Source of the DNA: JANXSF01 sp043745195
Lineage (GTDB): Bacteria; Acidobacteriota; Terriglobia; Bryobacterales; Bryobacteraceae
Reading direction: 5' to 3'
Length of the DNA: 64,000 bases
Assembly (NCBI GenBank): GCA_043745195.1
Contig: JAYTTF010000055.1
Location: forward strand, 1 to 64,000
Below the pieces are notes generated by a model. The model did not search any database. It was not told the origin of the DNA and worked only from the letters and a program-made list of their open reading frames with translations. This document shows, one piece after another, positions 52,053-61,223 of this stretch (its first letter is position 1; each line of letters starts with the position of its first letter). The translations under genes and the position numbers were made by a program.

Positions 52053-53138
52053 ATGAAACGCAGAGATATTTTCCCTATCGCCGTCGGCGCCGCGGCCCAA
52101 GTCGCAATGGCGCAAACTCAGAACCCAAAACGTGCTGCGGGTAAAAAAGTGTTGATGAAGATTGGCACCCAGAATGGTCATTCCGATAGCATGTTAAAAA
52201 TATTCGCTGCTTTTGGGATCAACAATATTTGCTCTGGAACCTTCTCCAATAAATTGGATGAAAAGTGGAGTGTGGATGGCTTGAAGCGATTTAAGGATCA
52301 TGTAGCCAGCTTTGGCATTGCACTGGATATTGTTCCTCTTCCATTGAGTTCTGTTGTGGTGGAACGTGCCGAATTGCCTGGAATCATGATGGCTTCAGGA
52401 GACCGAGACCGCGATATTGATACTGTTTGCCAAATGATCAAGAACGTTTCGGCAGCAGGAATTCCTTGCGTGAAATACAACATGTCGATTCTTGGTGTTG
52501 TGCGAAACCCTCCAACAAAGGGTCGAGGCGGGGCAAGTTATTCTACGTTCAATTACGAGACGGCGAACCAGGATACGCCATCGATTGCCGGTAAAGTTAC
52601 CGATGAAATTTATTGGGAACGCATTACGTATTTCCTGAACCGTGTTGTACCAGTAGCCGAAGAGTATAAAGTAAAGATTGCCTGCCATCCTCATGATCCT
52701 GGTATGCCGCGCGATAAAGGTTTCCGTGGTGTTCAAACGGTTCTAGGGCATGTGGAAGGGTTAAAGAAATTCATTTCCATTAAGGAAAGCAAGTATCACG
52801 GACTCAATTTTTGCCAGGGGACCGTTAGTGAAATGCTCGAAAATCCCAACAAGGAAATTCACGACGTGATTCGCTATTTCGGCTCCCGCAAGAAAATTTT
52901 CAATGTTCATTTCCGTAACATTGAGGGCAAGTTCTTAAACTTCCGCGAAACGTTTCCCGACAACGGCGACGTGAATTTCCTGGAGGTGATTCGCACCTAC
53001 AAGGAAGTGGAGTACGACGGCATGTTGATGCCTGATCACGTTCCCAAAATTGATGGCGACACCGGTGGCCAACAGGCATTCGCTTACTGTTTTGGATACA
53101 TTCAAGCCCTTCTACAAATGGTCCGCCAAGAAGCTTAG
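52053..53138 (+). CDS. Secreted mannonate-dehydratase (UxuA)-like protein, paralogue 3
   Basis: 361 residues. MKRRDIFPIAVGAAAQVAMAQTQ is an RR-bearing leader. The body shows RVVPVAEEYKVKIACHPHDPGMPRDKGFRGVQ (metal-binding His region), KIFNVHFRNIEGKFLNFRETFPDNGDVNF and DGMLMPDHVPKIDGD, all in UxuA order. It is more distant from paralogue 1 than paralogue 1 is from the pseudogene at 28861, by eye. Starts 20 bases after the epoxide-hydrolase-like gene, perhaps co-transcribed. Substrate unknown. Confidence 0.82.
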   Translation: MKRRDIFPIAVGAAAQVAMAQTQNPKRAAGKKVLMKIGTQNGHSDSMLKIFAAFGINNICSGTFSNKLDEKWSVDGLKRFKDHVASFGIALDIVPLPLSSVVVERAELPGIMMASGDRDRDIDTVCQMIKNVSAAGIPCVKYNMSILGVVRNPPTKGRGGASYSTFNYETANQDTPSIAGKVTDEIYWERITYFLNRVVPVAEEYKVKIACHPHDPGMPRDKGFRGVQTVLGHVEGLKKFISIKESKYHGLNFCQGTVSEMLENPNKEIHDVIRYFGSRKKIFNVHFRNIEGKFLNFRETFPDNGDVNFLEVIRTYKEVEYDGMLMPDHVPKIDGDTGGQQAFAYCFGYIQALLQMVRQEA

Positions 53139-53194
53139 AGATTCCCTTGCGCAACAAATTCGCAAGAACTAAGTTCTTTTAAAATCAACTATCC

Positions 53195-55501
53195 ATGGAA
53201 CACAAAACACTTCCGACTAGTGTCCTCATTCATATTTCGACGATTCTCAACATTCCGTTGAAGAGCCTGATCACCGTTATTGACCTGACGGACGAAGGGG
53301 GCACTGTTCCATTCATCGCACGTTACCGCAAGGAACAAACGGGTAATTTGGATGAAGTCCAGATTCAAGCTATTCAAGAAAAGCTGGAATATTATCGTGA
53401 GCTTGAAGATCGCCGAGCAACAGTGCTGGCTTCCATTTTGGAACAGGGCAAGCTTACGGCTGAATTGAAGAAGAAAATTGAAGTAACAATGGACAAAAGC
53501 GAATTGGAGGATTTGTATCTCCCCTACAAACCCAAACGCCGCACAAAAGCGTCGATAGCTCGTGATCGAGGATTGGAACCGCTTGCTAATTACCTAATAG
53601 AACAGCAGGCTGGTGCCCAATCCCTTGCGGAGTTTGCCAGGACTTTCGTCGATGCTGCCAAGGAAGTGACTTCCGTGGAAGAAGCGTTGGAAGGTGCACG
53701 GCACATTATTGCGGAAACGGTGAGCGAAACAGCCGAGTATCGCAAAGTGGTCCGCGCGATGATGGGCGAGCACGGAACGGTTACTGCAAAAGCGATTGAT
53801 GGAGCGGAAGACCCTGAAGGAAAGTACAAAATGTACGCGCAGTACAGTGAGGCTGTGACGAAAATTCCATCCCATCGCATGTTGGCCATTCGACGCGGAG
53901 CGAAAGAGGGCATACTTTATTTTGAGATTGAAGTGGATCGTCCGCGTGTCCTTGAATACCTAAAGGCGAAGGTCCACAAAGCTCCCGGGGAGTGGGCGCA
54001 GCACTTGAACGATGCCATTGAAGACGGCTATGACCGATTGATGAATCCATCCATTCAAACTGAAATTCGCCTGGATCTAAAAGATCGCTCCGACGAAGAA
54101 GCCATTAAAGTATTCCGTGAAAATTTGGAAAACCTGCTGTTGGCTCCTCCGGCGGGAACTCTTGCTGTTCTTGGAATAGATCCAGGAATTCGCAGTGGCT
54201 GCAAAGTTGCCGTTGTCGACCAAACCGGAAAACTGTTGGAGCATTCCGTGATATATCCGCACGAACCAAAGAACGATATTGTTGGTTCCGTGAAGATTCT
54301 TGCAGCCATGCTACAGAAGCATTCCGTTCGTGCCATCGCCATTGGAAACGGGACAGCATCACGGGAAACGGATCAGTTTGTGAAGGACTTCCTGAAGCAG
54401 TCAGGCCTGGCTACCGTGTTTACCGTTGTCGTTAGCGAGGCCGGTGCCTCTGTCTATTCGGCGTCAGAAATTGCACGGCAGGAATTTCCTGATCTTGACC
54501 TGACGGTGAGGGGTGCCATCTCCATTGCACGCCGCTTGCAAGACCCGCTTGCAGAACTGGTGAAGGTGGATCCCAAAGCTATTGGAGTTGGTCAGTATCA
54601 ACATGATGTGGATCAAAGGAAGTTGAAACAAGGCTTGGACGCCACTGTGGAATCCTGCGTGAATCGTGTTGGCGTGGATTTGAATACGGCTTCCTGGGCG
54701 CTGTTGAAGCATGTCTCTGGTATTAGCGAACGAACAGCATTAAAAATTGTTGAGTTCCGCAATGAAAAGGGCCGGTTCTCTTCGCGGACAAGTCTGATGG
54801 CTGTGCCTGGCTTTGGTCCTAAGACGTTTGAACAGGCGGCTGGATTTCTGCGAATTCGGGGTGGTGAAAATCCTCTGGATATTACTTCCGTGCATCCAGA
54901 ATCCTATCCAGTGGTTGAGCGCATTGCAGCGTCCCTTGGCGTAACGGTTCCAGAGCTGATTACTAAACCTGAGCTGGCTGAGAAGATAGACCTGGAAAAA
55001 TTCCAAACAGAAACGGTGGGCATTTATACGCTGACCGATATCCGAGAGGAACTGCGCAAGCCTGGCCGCGATCCGAGAGAACAGTTCACCGTTGCTAAAT
55101 TCCGCGACGACGTGAAGGAGATCAAAGATTTAACCGAGGGCATGGTGCTGGAAGGCGTAGTCACAAACGTTACCCGGTTCGGCGCGTTCGTCGACATTGG
55201 TGTTCATCAGGATGGACTGGTTCACGTCAGCGAAATTTCCCACAAGTTTATTACTGATCCCTCGGAAGCTTTGAAGGCTGGGCAGATCGTAAAAGTACAA
55301 GTGATGAACTTCGATTCGAAGGCCAAGCGCATTGGGCTTTCGATTAAGGCATTGGAGGCGGCACCTGCGGTGAAAATCAAGCATGGTGGGCCACCGCAAC
55401 GGCAGCAACGTCAACAGCAATCGCCCCAGCCACCGCCAAAACCTAAGCCAACTATGGACGATAAAATCGCCGCCCTTGCTGCGAAGTTTAGCAGGAAGTG
55501 A
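53195..55501 (+). CDS. tex: Tex-family RNA-binding transcription accessory protein
   Basis: 768 residues. N-terminal helical domain (FIARYRKEQTGNLDEVQIQAI, KRRTKASIARDRGLEPLA), YqgF-like nuclease-fold domain (LGIDPGIRSGCKVAVVD, ~325), two HhH regions (LNTASWALLKHVSGISERTALKIVEFRNEKGRFSSR; GFGPKTFEQAAGFLRI) and a C-terminal S1 domain (EGMVLEGVVTNVTRFGAFVDIGVHQDGLVHVSEIS, ~645-715), then a Gln/Pro-rich tail. Tex binds RNA and affects transcription elongation. It ends by overlapping the convergent gene at 55488 by 14 bases. Confidence 0.95.
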   Translation: MEHKTLPTSVLIHISTILNIPLKSLITVIDLTDEGGTVPFIARYRKEQTGNLDEVQIQAIQEKLEYYRELEDRRATVLASILEQGKLTAELKKKIEVTMDKSELEDLYLPYKPKRRTKASIARDRGLEPLANYLIEQQAGAQSLAEFARTFVDAAKEVTSVEEALEGARHIIAETVSETAEYRKVVRAMMGEHGTVTAKAIDGAEDPEGKYKMYAQYSEAVTKIPSHRMLAIRRGAKEGILYFEIEVDRPRVLEYLKAKVHKAPGEWAQHLNDAIEDGYDRLMNPSIQTEIRLDLKDRSDEEAIKVFRENLENLLLAPPAGTLAVLGIDPGIRSGCKVAVVDQTGKLLEHSVIYPHEPKNDIVGSVKILAAMLQKHSVRAIAIGNGTASRETDQFVKDFLKQSGLATVFTVVVSEAGASVYSASEIARQEFPDLDLTVRGAISIARRLQDPLAELVKVDPKAIGVGQYQHDVDQRKLKQGLDATVESCVNRVGVDLNTASWALLKHVSGISERTALKIVEFRNEKGRFSSRTSLMAVPGFGPKTFEQAAGFLRIRGGENPLDITSVHPESYPVVERIAASLGVTVPELITKPELAEKIDLEKFQTETVGIYTLTDIREELRKPGRDPREQFTVAKFRDDVKEIKDLTEGMVLEGVVTNVTRFGAFVDIGVHQDGLVHVSEISHKFITDPSEALKAGQIVKVQVMNFDSKAKRIGLSIKALEAAPAVKIKHGGPPQRQQRQQQSPQPPPKPKPTMDDKIAALAAKFSRK

Positions 55502-56549
55502 CGGCGCCTAAGCAGCATTGTTCAATGTTGCCCAAGTGGGTCGGACACAGAAGATTGTCAGCACGAACGCCGTCCTGATATTGCAATATAGCCGGATGAC
55601 CGGCAGCGCCTTTCAACTTATGCAAGCGGATAAATGTAGACTCATCAAGCAGGCCATCAATGACGATGGTCTGCAGGCGATCCAGATTATGTCTGTCCCC
55701 TGGCATTGCGGGCAACTCACTGGCAATGCGTGGAGTGAGACCAATCACTTCAATATTTTGATGGGCACACAGCGCCCAAAGTCGGTCGGGATTCTCAAGG
55801 GTTTTCGGGTCGAACAATACGACAGTTGCTCCAAGAGCAAGCGCGCCGAGAAGCATCCATGGATCTTTGCCGAACCATCCAAATCGAGTGGCCCGTCCTA
55901 CGTTACCGACGAATGCTAAATCCAAAGCAGCTTTAATCACAAACGCTCCGTGCGTGCGTTGATCAAGAAGAAGTGCCTCGGGTGGAAATGGAATGGGATG
56001 CAAATTGTTGGGATGCTGGTTGAGCGAATCCCAAGGGTCGGATTCAATTATGAAACCAGGGTCTTTAGATTCGGTGGCAACGGCACCAATCCTGGCGCTG
56101 GCAACAAGTGCCGCTATGGTTTCAAGTGTTGGGTTCTTGGGAATAACAACCTGGCTGCCTTGAATGACACCCTCATTCAGGAAGGTGGTGGCCGCTCGGC
56201 GGGATACTGCGGTGAATGCGCGATAACTCCACGATCGTGATTCACCTTGCTCATTTTCCCAAGTAAGTGCAGTCTGGGAGGAGGGAGCGTTTTCTGTAAT
56301 CAACCGTGAGGCGTTAAGAGTTCCACCGCGAATCCAATCCGGAGAATATAATCCATTAGTGCAACAAGCTTCCTCGAATGGTGTTTCCATACGAATTCGG
56401 AGGAATGTCAACATTTGGTGGGTAAGCCAAGTCGGGTCTTCTATTGATTTTCGATAAAGGGCAGAATAGTCTTTCAACCCTGTTAAGCGAAGAAAATGGC
56501 TGAGCTGTGACTTTTGAGCCAACTCTGGATCGGGGGGGTGTGTTGGCAT
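55488..56549 (-). CDS. Degenerate acyl-CoA synthetase-like (AMP-binding superfamily) protein
   Basis: 353 residues, about half of a normal acetyl-/acyl-CoA synthetase (~550-650). WIRGGTLNASRLITENAPSSQTALTWENEQGESRSWSYRAF (~73-113) and VSRRAATTFLNEGVIQGSQVVIPKNPTLETIAALVASARIGAV (~116-158) match the N-terminal part of the fold, and WMLLGALALGATVVLFDPKTLENPDRLW resembles the central region. The ATP-binding loop (S/T-S-G-T-T-G-x-P-K) and C-terminal lid with the catalytic Lys are missing, so adenylation is unlikely. It lies at the end of the slt-aminotransferase operon, 5 bases after the previous gene. Confidence 0.65.
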   Translation of the reverse strand: MPTHPPDPELAQKSQLSHFLRLTGLKDYSALYRKSIEDPTWLTHQMLTFLRIRMETPFEEACCTNGLYSPDWIRGGTLNASRLITENAPSSQTALTWENEQGESRSWSYRAFTAVSRRAATTFLNEGVIQGSQVVIPKNPTLETIAALVASARIGAVATESKDPGFIIESDPWDSLNQHPNNLHPIPFPPEALLLDQRTHGAFVIKAALDLAFVGNVGRATRFGWFGKDPWMLLGALALGATVVLFDPKTLENPDRLWALCAHQNIEVIGLTPRIASELPAMPGDRHNLDRLQTIVIDGLLDESTFIRLHKLKGAAGHPAILQYQDGVRADNLLCPTHLGNIEQCCLGAVTSC

Positions 56550-56554
56550 GTAAA

Positions 56555-56917
56555 TTACTTTTTCAATTCGTCAATGAAAACATACACGCCGAATTTCGCC
56601 TGCAGTGGGCCGCGCCCCCATCGATTTACTTTCCACTTAGCCCGCAGGAATGCTGCGTCAGGGACATTGGAAATATCTACCAATAGTGCGTAGACTCCCT
56701 TGTAGAATTTCTGCGGAAACTCGGCGATCGGTTTGGCGCTCCATTCTTTTCCATCGGACGAAGAGTGGATTACAAGATCAAGGCTGGATTGCTCGGTGGC
56801 TCGCGTAACGCCCAGAGTTAACTGCAGCATTGGTTTCGTGCCTGCAGGGAGTGGCAGCGGAAGGCTTTCCCCATTTGCTTCAAGAGTTCGTTCTTCAATC
56901 AGGAATACTGGCTTCAT
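56555..56917 (-). CDS. Small protein of unknown function in the aminotransferase operon
   Basis: 120 residues, overlapping the aminotransferase gene by 4 bases (56914-56917). MKPVFLIEERTLEANGESLPLPLPAGTKPMLQLTLGVTRATEQSSLDLVIHSSSDGKEWSAKPIAEFPQKFYKGVYALLVDISNVPDAAFLRAKWKVNRWGRGPLQAKFGVYVFIDEL is beta-rich, without signal peptide. It resembles a discoidin- or fibronectin-like sandwich in outline (SSDGKEWSA). No family assigned. Confidence 0.65.
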   Translation of the reverse strand: MKPVFLIEERTLEANGESLPLPLPAGTKPMLQLTLGVTRATEQSSLDLVIHSSSDGKEWSAKPIAEFPQKFYKGVYALLVDISNVPDAAFLRAKWKVNRWGRGPLQAKFGVYVFIDELKK

Positions 56918-58083
56918 GCTTGTGTTAACTTAAGGAGCCTACGGCCCGCTTCCTCCAGCGTCTCATACTTCTTGCAGAAGCAGAACCGAACGATTTGCGC
57001 GCCCTTGCCGTTACCGGAAAAGAAGCTGGATCCCGGAACTGCGGCCACTCCTACTTCGTTAATGAGGTGCCGTACAAATGTTGTGTCGTCTGCAAAGCCG
57101 AATCGGGAAACGTCCGTCATTATGTAGTAGGCACCTGTCGGTTTGAAGCAATGAAATCCGGCCGATTCCAGCAAAACCATCAACTTGTCCCGACGCCCAA
57201 CATAGTGGTCAGCCAAATCCTTATAAAATTCATCTGGTTGATTCATGGCCAGCACCCCGGCATGTTGCAATGGGGTTGCGGCTCCTACCGTTAAAAAGTC
57301 GTGAACCTTGCGAATCGAATCGGTTAGGTCTGGTGCGGCAATCACCCATCCAACTCGCCAGCCCGTTACAGAGTAGGTTTTGCTCATACTATTGACGATC
57401 ACGGCGCGTTCCCGCATTCCGGGAATCGTCATCACTGGAACATGCTCAGCGCCGTCGTAAATAATGTGCTCGTAAATTTCATCGGTAATGCATAGGGCGT
57501 CATATTCCTGACAGAGCTTCGCAATGAATTCCAGATCTGCGCGTGGAAAGACTCTGCCGGTTGGGTTGTTAGGTGTATTCAGGATTACCGCTTTCGTTCG
57601 ATTGTTGAAAGCTCGCCGCATTTCTTCGTGGTCGAATGTCCAGTCAGGAGCGTGCAGTGTGATCAGCTTGCGGGTTGCTCCGCAAAGCAGAAGATCCGGA
57701 TGGTAATTTTCGTAATACGGCTCAAACGTGATCACTTCATCGCCGGCATTCATTGTTGCCAGCAGCGTAGCAACCATGCCTTCTGTTGATCCGCAAATCA
57801 CTGTCACTTCTCTTTCCGGATCAATGTTCAGCCCGTAGTGCCGTTGGTACTTTTGTGCAATCGCTTCCCGCAAGGGTTTGATACCCCAGGTGATTGGGTA
57901 CTGGTTGTGCTCCGCTGTGATTGCCTCAATCGCTGCCTGTTTAATTTGCGGCGGGGCAGGGAAGTCAGGAAACCCTTGGGCCAGATTTACGGCTTTGGCC
58001 GGTATTGCCAGGCGAGTCATTTCCCGGATCACACTTTCAGTGAAGTTCGCAGTTCTATCGCTTCTGAACTTTGCTCTTTGCAT
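56914..58083 (-). CDS. PLP-dependent aminotransferase, class I/II
   Basis: 389 residues. LAQGFPDFPAPPQIKQAAIEAI at the start, VICGSTEGMVATLLATMNAGDEVITFEPYYENY, NTPNNPTGRVF (PLP phosphate/ring contacts) and the Schiff-base Lys in VNSMSKTYSVTGWRVGW near residue 236. The C-terminus ends GAQIVRFCFCKKYETLEEAGRRL. The sequence fits methionine/kynurenine/glutamine-type aminotransferases (YbdL/KAT-like); the donor is undecided. The gene starts 29 bases inside slt and overlaps the 120-residue protein gene at its end. Confidence 0.9.
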   Translation of the reverse strand: MQRAKFRSDRTANFTESVIREMTRLAIPAKAVNLAQGFPDFPAPPQIKQAAIEAITAEHNQYPITWGIKPLREAIAQKYQRHYGLNIDPEREVTVICGSTEGMVATLLATMNAGDEVITFEPYYENYHPDLLLCGATRKLITLHAPDWTFDHEEMRRAFNNRTKAVILNTPNNPTGRVFPRADLEFIAKLCQEYDALCITDEIYEHIIYDGAEHVPVMTIPGMRERAVIVNSMSKTYSVTGWRVGWVIAAPDLTDSIRKVHDFLTVGAATPLQHAGVLAMNQPDEFYKDLADHYVGRRDKLMVLLESAGFHCFKPTGAYYIMTDVSRFGFADDTTFVRHLINEVGVAAVPGSSFFSGNGKGAQIVRFCFCKKYETLEEAGRRLLKLTQA

Positions 58084-60355
58084 TCTTCGTGGTCTTTTGT
58101 TTCGTTCTGCTGGTGGGTTTCTTCGCTACTGGTTTGGGTGCCGGTTCCGGCGCCAGTTCCCGGGCAATTGGATCATTCATTGCCAGTAGCTGTTCGCGTT
58201 CTTTTGAATAGAGAGTTCTGTATAATTCCCCATTACGAATCACGCTTTGAACATAGTCGCGAGTTTCATCGAATGTGATGGTTTCAATGAATTCCGACGG
58301 CTCACGAAATTGTCCGAACGTACGCCATTTAATCACTCGAGTTCGGCCCGCATTGTAGGCCGCAAGCGTTTCCACAGTGCTGTTATCGAGCGAATCCATC
58401 ATCATGCGCATGTAGTAAGTTCCCATGTTTAAGTTGATTTCTGGTCTGATCAACATGCCAATTTTGAAAGGACCAAGGCCCAAGCGCTGCGCCAATTCGC
58501 GGCCTGTAGCGGGCATTACCTGGGTTAAGCCGTAGGCATTGGCATGGCTAACAACGGTTGGGCTAAATTCTGATTCCTGCCGGACCAATCCTGCCATTAA
58601 GTACGGATCAATGGATCGCTTCTCACTAAAACGGATCAGCGACTGGCTGTAGGGCATTGGAAATGCCAGCTTCCAAAAGATCTCGCCTGTTTCTGACAGG
58701 GGCAGGTTTAAGTAGTTTGGAACTGTTCCCTTAATGTGGCGGATTCCACGGTCAATCAAGCCCTGGCGATGCATCATCTCTGCAAGAAAAATTGCTAATG
58801 GCACACTTTGCCCTTCACGCCTTACCACCATGCGTAATTCAGCTTCGCCATATTCCTGAAGTCCGGCGCTTTCCAAAACACGCGCCCTTTCCATGGACCA
58901 TTGAGCGGTTGGGGAAACCTTGAAAGAAACCAAACTCTTTTTGTCCGGAAACGCCAACCTTGCCAGCCAACTATTCACAATGGGGCTGGCCACAGCTTGC
59001 ATCAAGGTGACGTCATTCAAACGCCTTCGACTTTCCATGGCATAGTAGGTGTTTGGAAATTTCTCGAACGCAGCTTCATAGTAACTGCGAGCACCGCCAA
59101 TGTTCGACTGCCTTTCGGCGCTGCGCCCAAGAAAGTAAAGCGCTGCGTTTGCTTTTTCTGAATGAGGGAATTGTTCCAGATGAGCCCGTAGCAATTCGAC
59201 GGAATCGTCACGATGCCTTAAATAGCTGCTCCAGACAACTTTCCAATGGCAGTACGCAGCCTTAGGTTCCTGCGGAAAAGCTGCTGCGCAAGCTGCATAG
59301 ATCGGTTCATACTCGGTGTACCGGTTATCCAATAAATAAAAATAGCCAGCGTCTGTTAGCGCTTTAAATCGCCACTTCGAAGTTGGATGGCGTTGTGACA
59401 AATGTTCCAGTGCCTGTTTCATTTCACTTTCTTGATCCAGGCGCTTGGCTGAAGCGAAGATATAGTAAAGTCTCTCGGCGTCGGCACTGGGACTAGCCGG
59501 ATTCAAATTACGAAGCAGCGCGAGAGCTTTTTCACGGGCGCCTGAAAAATAATCTGCCGCGCCCATCCGAACGCTTACTAATTCTTTGTCGGGGCCAGCA
59601 AGTGAAGCACTTGCCAGGCTGATATCTTCCCTGGCAAGGCCGGGGCGTGACGGCAATAATCGCGCAATACGATCAAGCCAAGTTGCCGCTGGAGTGCCGG
59701 GATACTTTGATCCCAGCTTCATCCTCAGAATCGCAAGTTGACCAGAAGCCTTGATGGATTCGGCCGAAGTTGGGTATCCGAAATAGACGCGCTGGAATGC
59801 CGCAGCGGCTTCCATTGGGCTGCCTGCTTCGTTCAATAATTCACCCAATAGGTAATCACCTTGAGGTTGGGGAAGCTCAGAGGAATACTGCTTCAATAGA
59901 TTCACACCGATTCGTGGATCTCCCTTTTCCTTAGCCGCCTGCGCTCCTAAGATCGCGGCCTTGGCAAACAGAGGCGTGGCAAATCGCGTGGTCCAAATCG
60001 GAAGCAATGCTGCAAGCGTTCCATCAAAGTTCTTCAACCCAAATTGCGCAGAAGCGTCAATCCACGCTGCAACATCGCCAACTGCAGAAAGTTTTTGTCC
60101 TGCTGCGCGAGCCATCCGGGAGGCCTCTTCAAACTGTTTGGCGTCCAATGCGGACTGTGCCATTGCCAGTTGGGCTGAAGCAATATTTTGAGCGGCGCAG
60201 GCGGCCAAGGCTGAACGCACGTTGGCTTTACGCCAGCTCTTAGCTGTATCGGCGCAAGGTTCCGCGCATAGCTGTAATCCAACCAGAACCGCTGGCAGGA
60301 CGAAGCTAAAGCATCGGGCCAGGATATTCAGTACCCAATAATTTTGCATCATCAT
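58055..60355 (-). CDS. Soluble lytic murein transglycosylase (Slt type)
   Basis: 766 residues with a signal peptide (about 8-32). Residues ~35-560 are superhelical TPR-like repeats (SAESIKASGQLAIL, NAALYFLGRSAERQSNIGGARSYYEAAF). The SLT catalytic domain (~590-720) has LVRQESEFSPTVVSHANAYGLTQVMPATGRELAQRLG, with Glu as catalytic acid, and AAYNAGRTRVIKW. It cleaves the MurNAc-GlcNAc bond with anhydro product in the periplasm. The C-terminus is Lys/Thr-rich and basic. It overlaps the upstream GAF gene by 50 bases and the downstream aminotransferase by 29. Start could be any of three Met codons at 60355-60347. Confidence 0.93.
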   Translation of the reverse strand: MMMQNYWVLNILARCFSFVLPAVLVGLQLCAEPCADTAKSWRKANVRSALAACAAQNIASAQLAMAQSALDAKQFEEASRMARAAGQKLSAVGDVAAWIDASAQFGLKNFDGTLAALLPIWTTRFATPLFAKAAILGAQAAKEKGDPRIGVNLLKQYSSELPQPQGDYLLGELLNEAGSPMEAAAAFQRVYFGYPTSAESIKASGQLAILRMKLGSKYPGTPAATWLDRIARLLPSRPGLAREDISLASASLAGPDKELVSVRMGAADYFSGAREKALALLRNLNPASPSADAERLYYIFASAKRLDQESEMKQALEHLSQRHPTSKWRFKALTDAGYFYLLDNRYTEYEPIYAACAAAFPQEPKAAYCHWKVVWSSYLRHRDDSVELLRAHLEQFPHSEKANAALYFLGRSAERQSNIGGARSYYEAAFEKFPNTYYAMESRRRLNDVTLMQAVASPIVNSWLARLAFPDKKSLVSFKVSPTAQWSMERARVLESAGLQEYGEAELRMVVRREGQSVPLAIFLAEMMHRQGLIDRGIRHIKGTVPNYLNLPLSETGEIFWKLAFPMPYSQSLIRFSEKRSIDPYLMAGLVRQESEFSPTVVSHANAYGLTQVMPATGRELAQRLGLGPFKIGMLIRPEINLNMGTYYMRMMMDSLDNSTVETLAAYNAGRTRVIKWRTFGQFREPSEFIETITFDETRDYVQSVIRNGELYRTLYSKEREQLLAMNDPIARELAPEPAPKPVAKKPTSRTKQKTTKNAKSKVQKR

Positions 60356-61178
60356 TTGCCAAAGTACGAATCAATTCCAAGTGAAGGTAATCCACCATAT
60401 TTGTAGAGCGGTTAAAAAACTGACTAGCGAACTCAGTTCGCAATGAGTCGATTTCCCCATGTAATGCCGAGTAGAGTGTTTTTCTTCGCCGACCTGCGCG
60501 GACATCCAAAGGACGATCAAGCAGAAGCGCGGCCGTCTTCACTCTTGCAAAGTGCTTGGCGTTTGCATGGAGTTTTTGATCCTCAACACTGAAGTTTTCA
60601 ATAGGGGGAACCAAGCCACCGCTATTGCCCAAAGACGATCCTGAAGCGATACTCACCAATAATTCCAGCGCCGGTAAGTCTACTATTAGGCCTTCGGCGT
60701 ACAACACCGCCAGCACTTTCCCTTTGCTCTGCAACGGCAGTAGATGAGCCTTCCTGATATCCGGTGCTTGAAACGCCTTGCTTACTGACGGCGAAAGTTC
60801 CGCTTCACGCCGTAGCGCGGTTACCGTTTCGCCAGTATCAATTACGGATTGAAACGCCGGTGCTTCGTGAAGTGGAATCAGGGTGTTTACTATTGAATCT
60901 TCAGGAATTCCATGCACCGCCACGCAGAGCATATTCCCAGCTTCAATTAGGAAAAGCGCGGACCTATCGGAAAATTTCGCAGCAGCTTCAACAAGTGCTA
61001 ATAGCCATTGTTCCCGATTTTCTGCACGGTCCAACCAACGCGCGGCCTGGGCCATTGTGAAGATTGAGCTTTGGTTTCGCTGGTTCTTCCACTGACCAGC
61101 AAGGGATGCTTCTAACTGGGGACGCAACGCTTCCCAAGTTTGATCCAGCGTTCCGCGAAGGAGGGAAGTTGCATCCAT
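60306..61178 (-). CDS. GAF-domain-like protein of unknown function
   Basis: 290 residues. The region ~60-180 (LLALVEAAAKFSDRSALFLIEAGNMLCVAVHGIP, VIDTGETVTALRREAELSPSVSKAFQAPDIRKAHLLPLQSKGKVLAVLYAEG) follows the beta-alpha pattern of a GAF domain, which binds small molecules or haem. The C-terminal ~90 residues are helical and hydrophilic. No output domain is present, and the GAF assignment is by pattern. It is the first gene of the minus-strand operon. The CBM9-like gene starts on the other strand 45 bases away. Confidence 0.7.
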   Translation of the reverse strand: MDATSLLRGTLDQTWEALRPQLEASLAGQWKNQRNQSSIFTMAQAARWLDRAENREQWLLALVEAAAKFSDRSALFLIEAGNMLCVAVHGIPEDSIVNTLIPLHEAPAFQSVIDTGETVTALRREAELSPSVSKAFQAPDIRKAHLLPLQSKGKVLAVLYAEGLIVDLPALELLVSIASGSSLGNSGGLVPPIENFSVEDQKLHANAKHFARVKTAALLLDRPLDVRAGRRRKTLYSALHGEIDSLRTEFASQFFNRSTNMVDYLHLELIRTLANDDAKLLGTEYPGPML

Positions 61179-61223
61179 GGTCTGTACTTACAATTCTATC
61201 CAAATTGTTTTATCCTCTGGACA

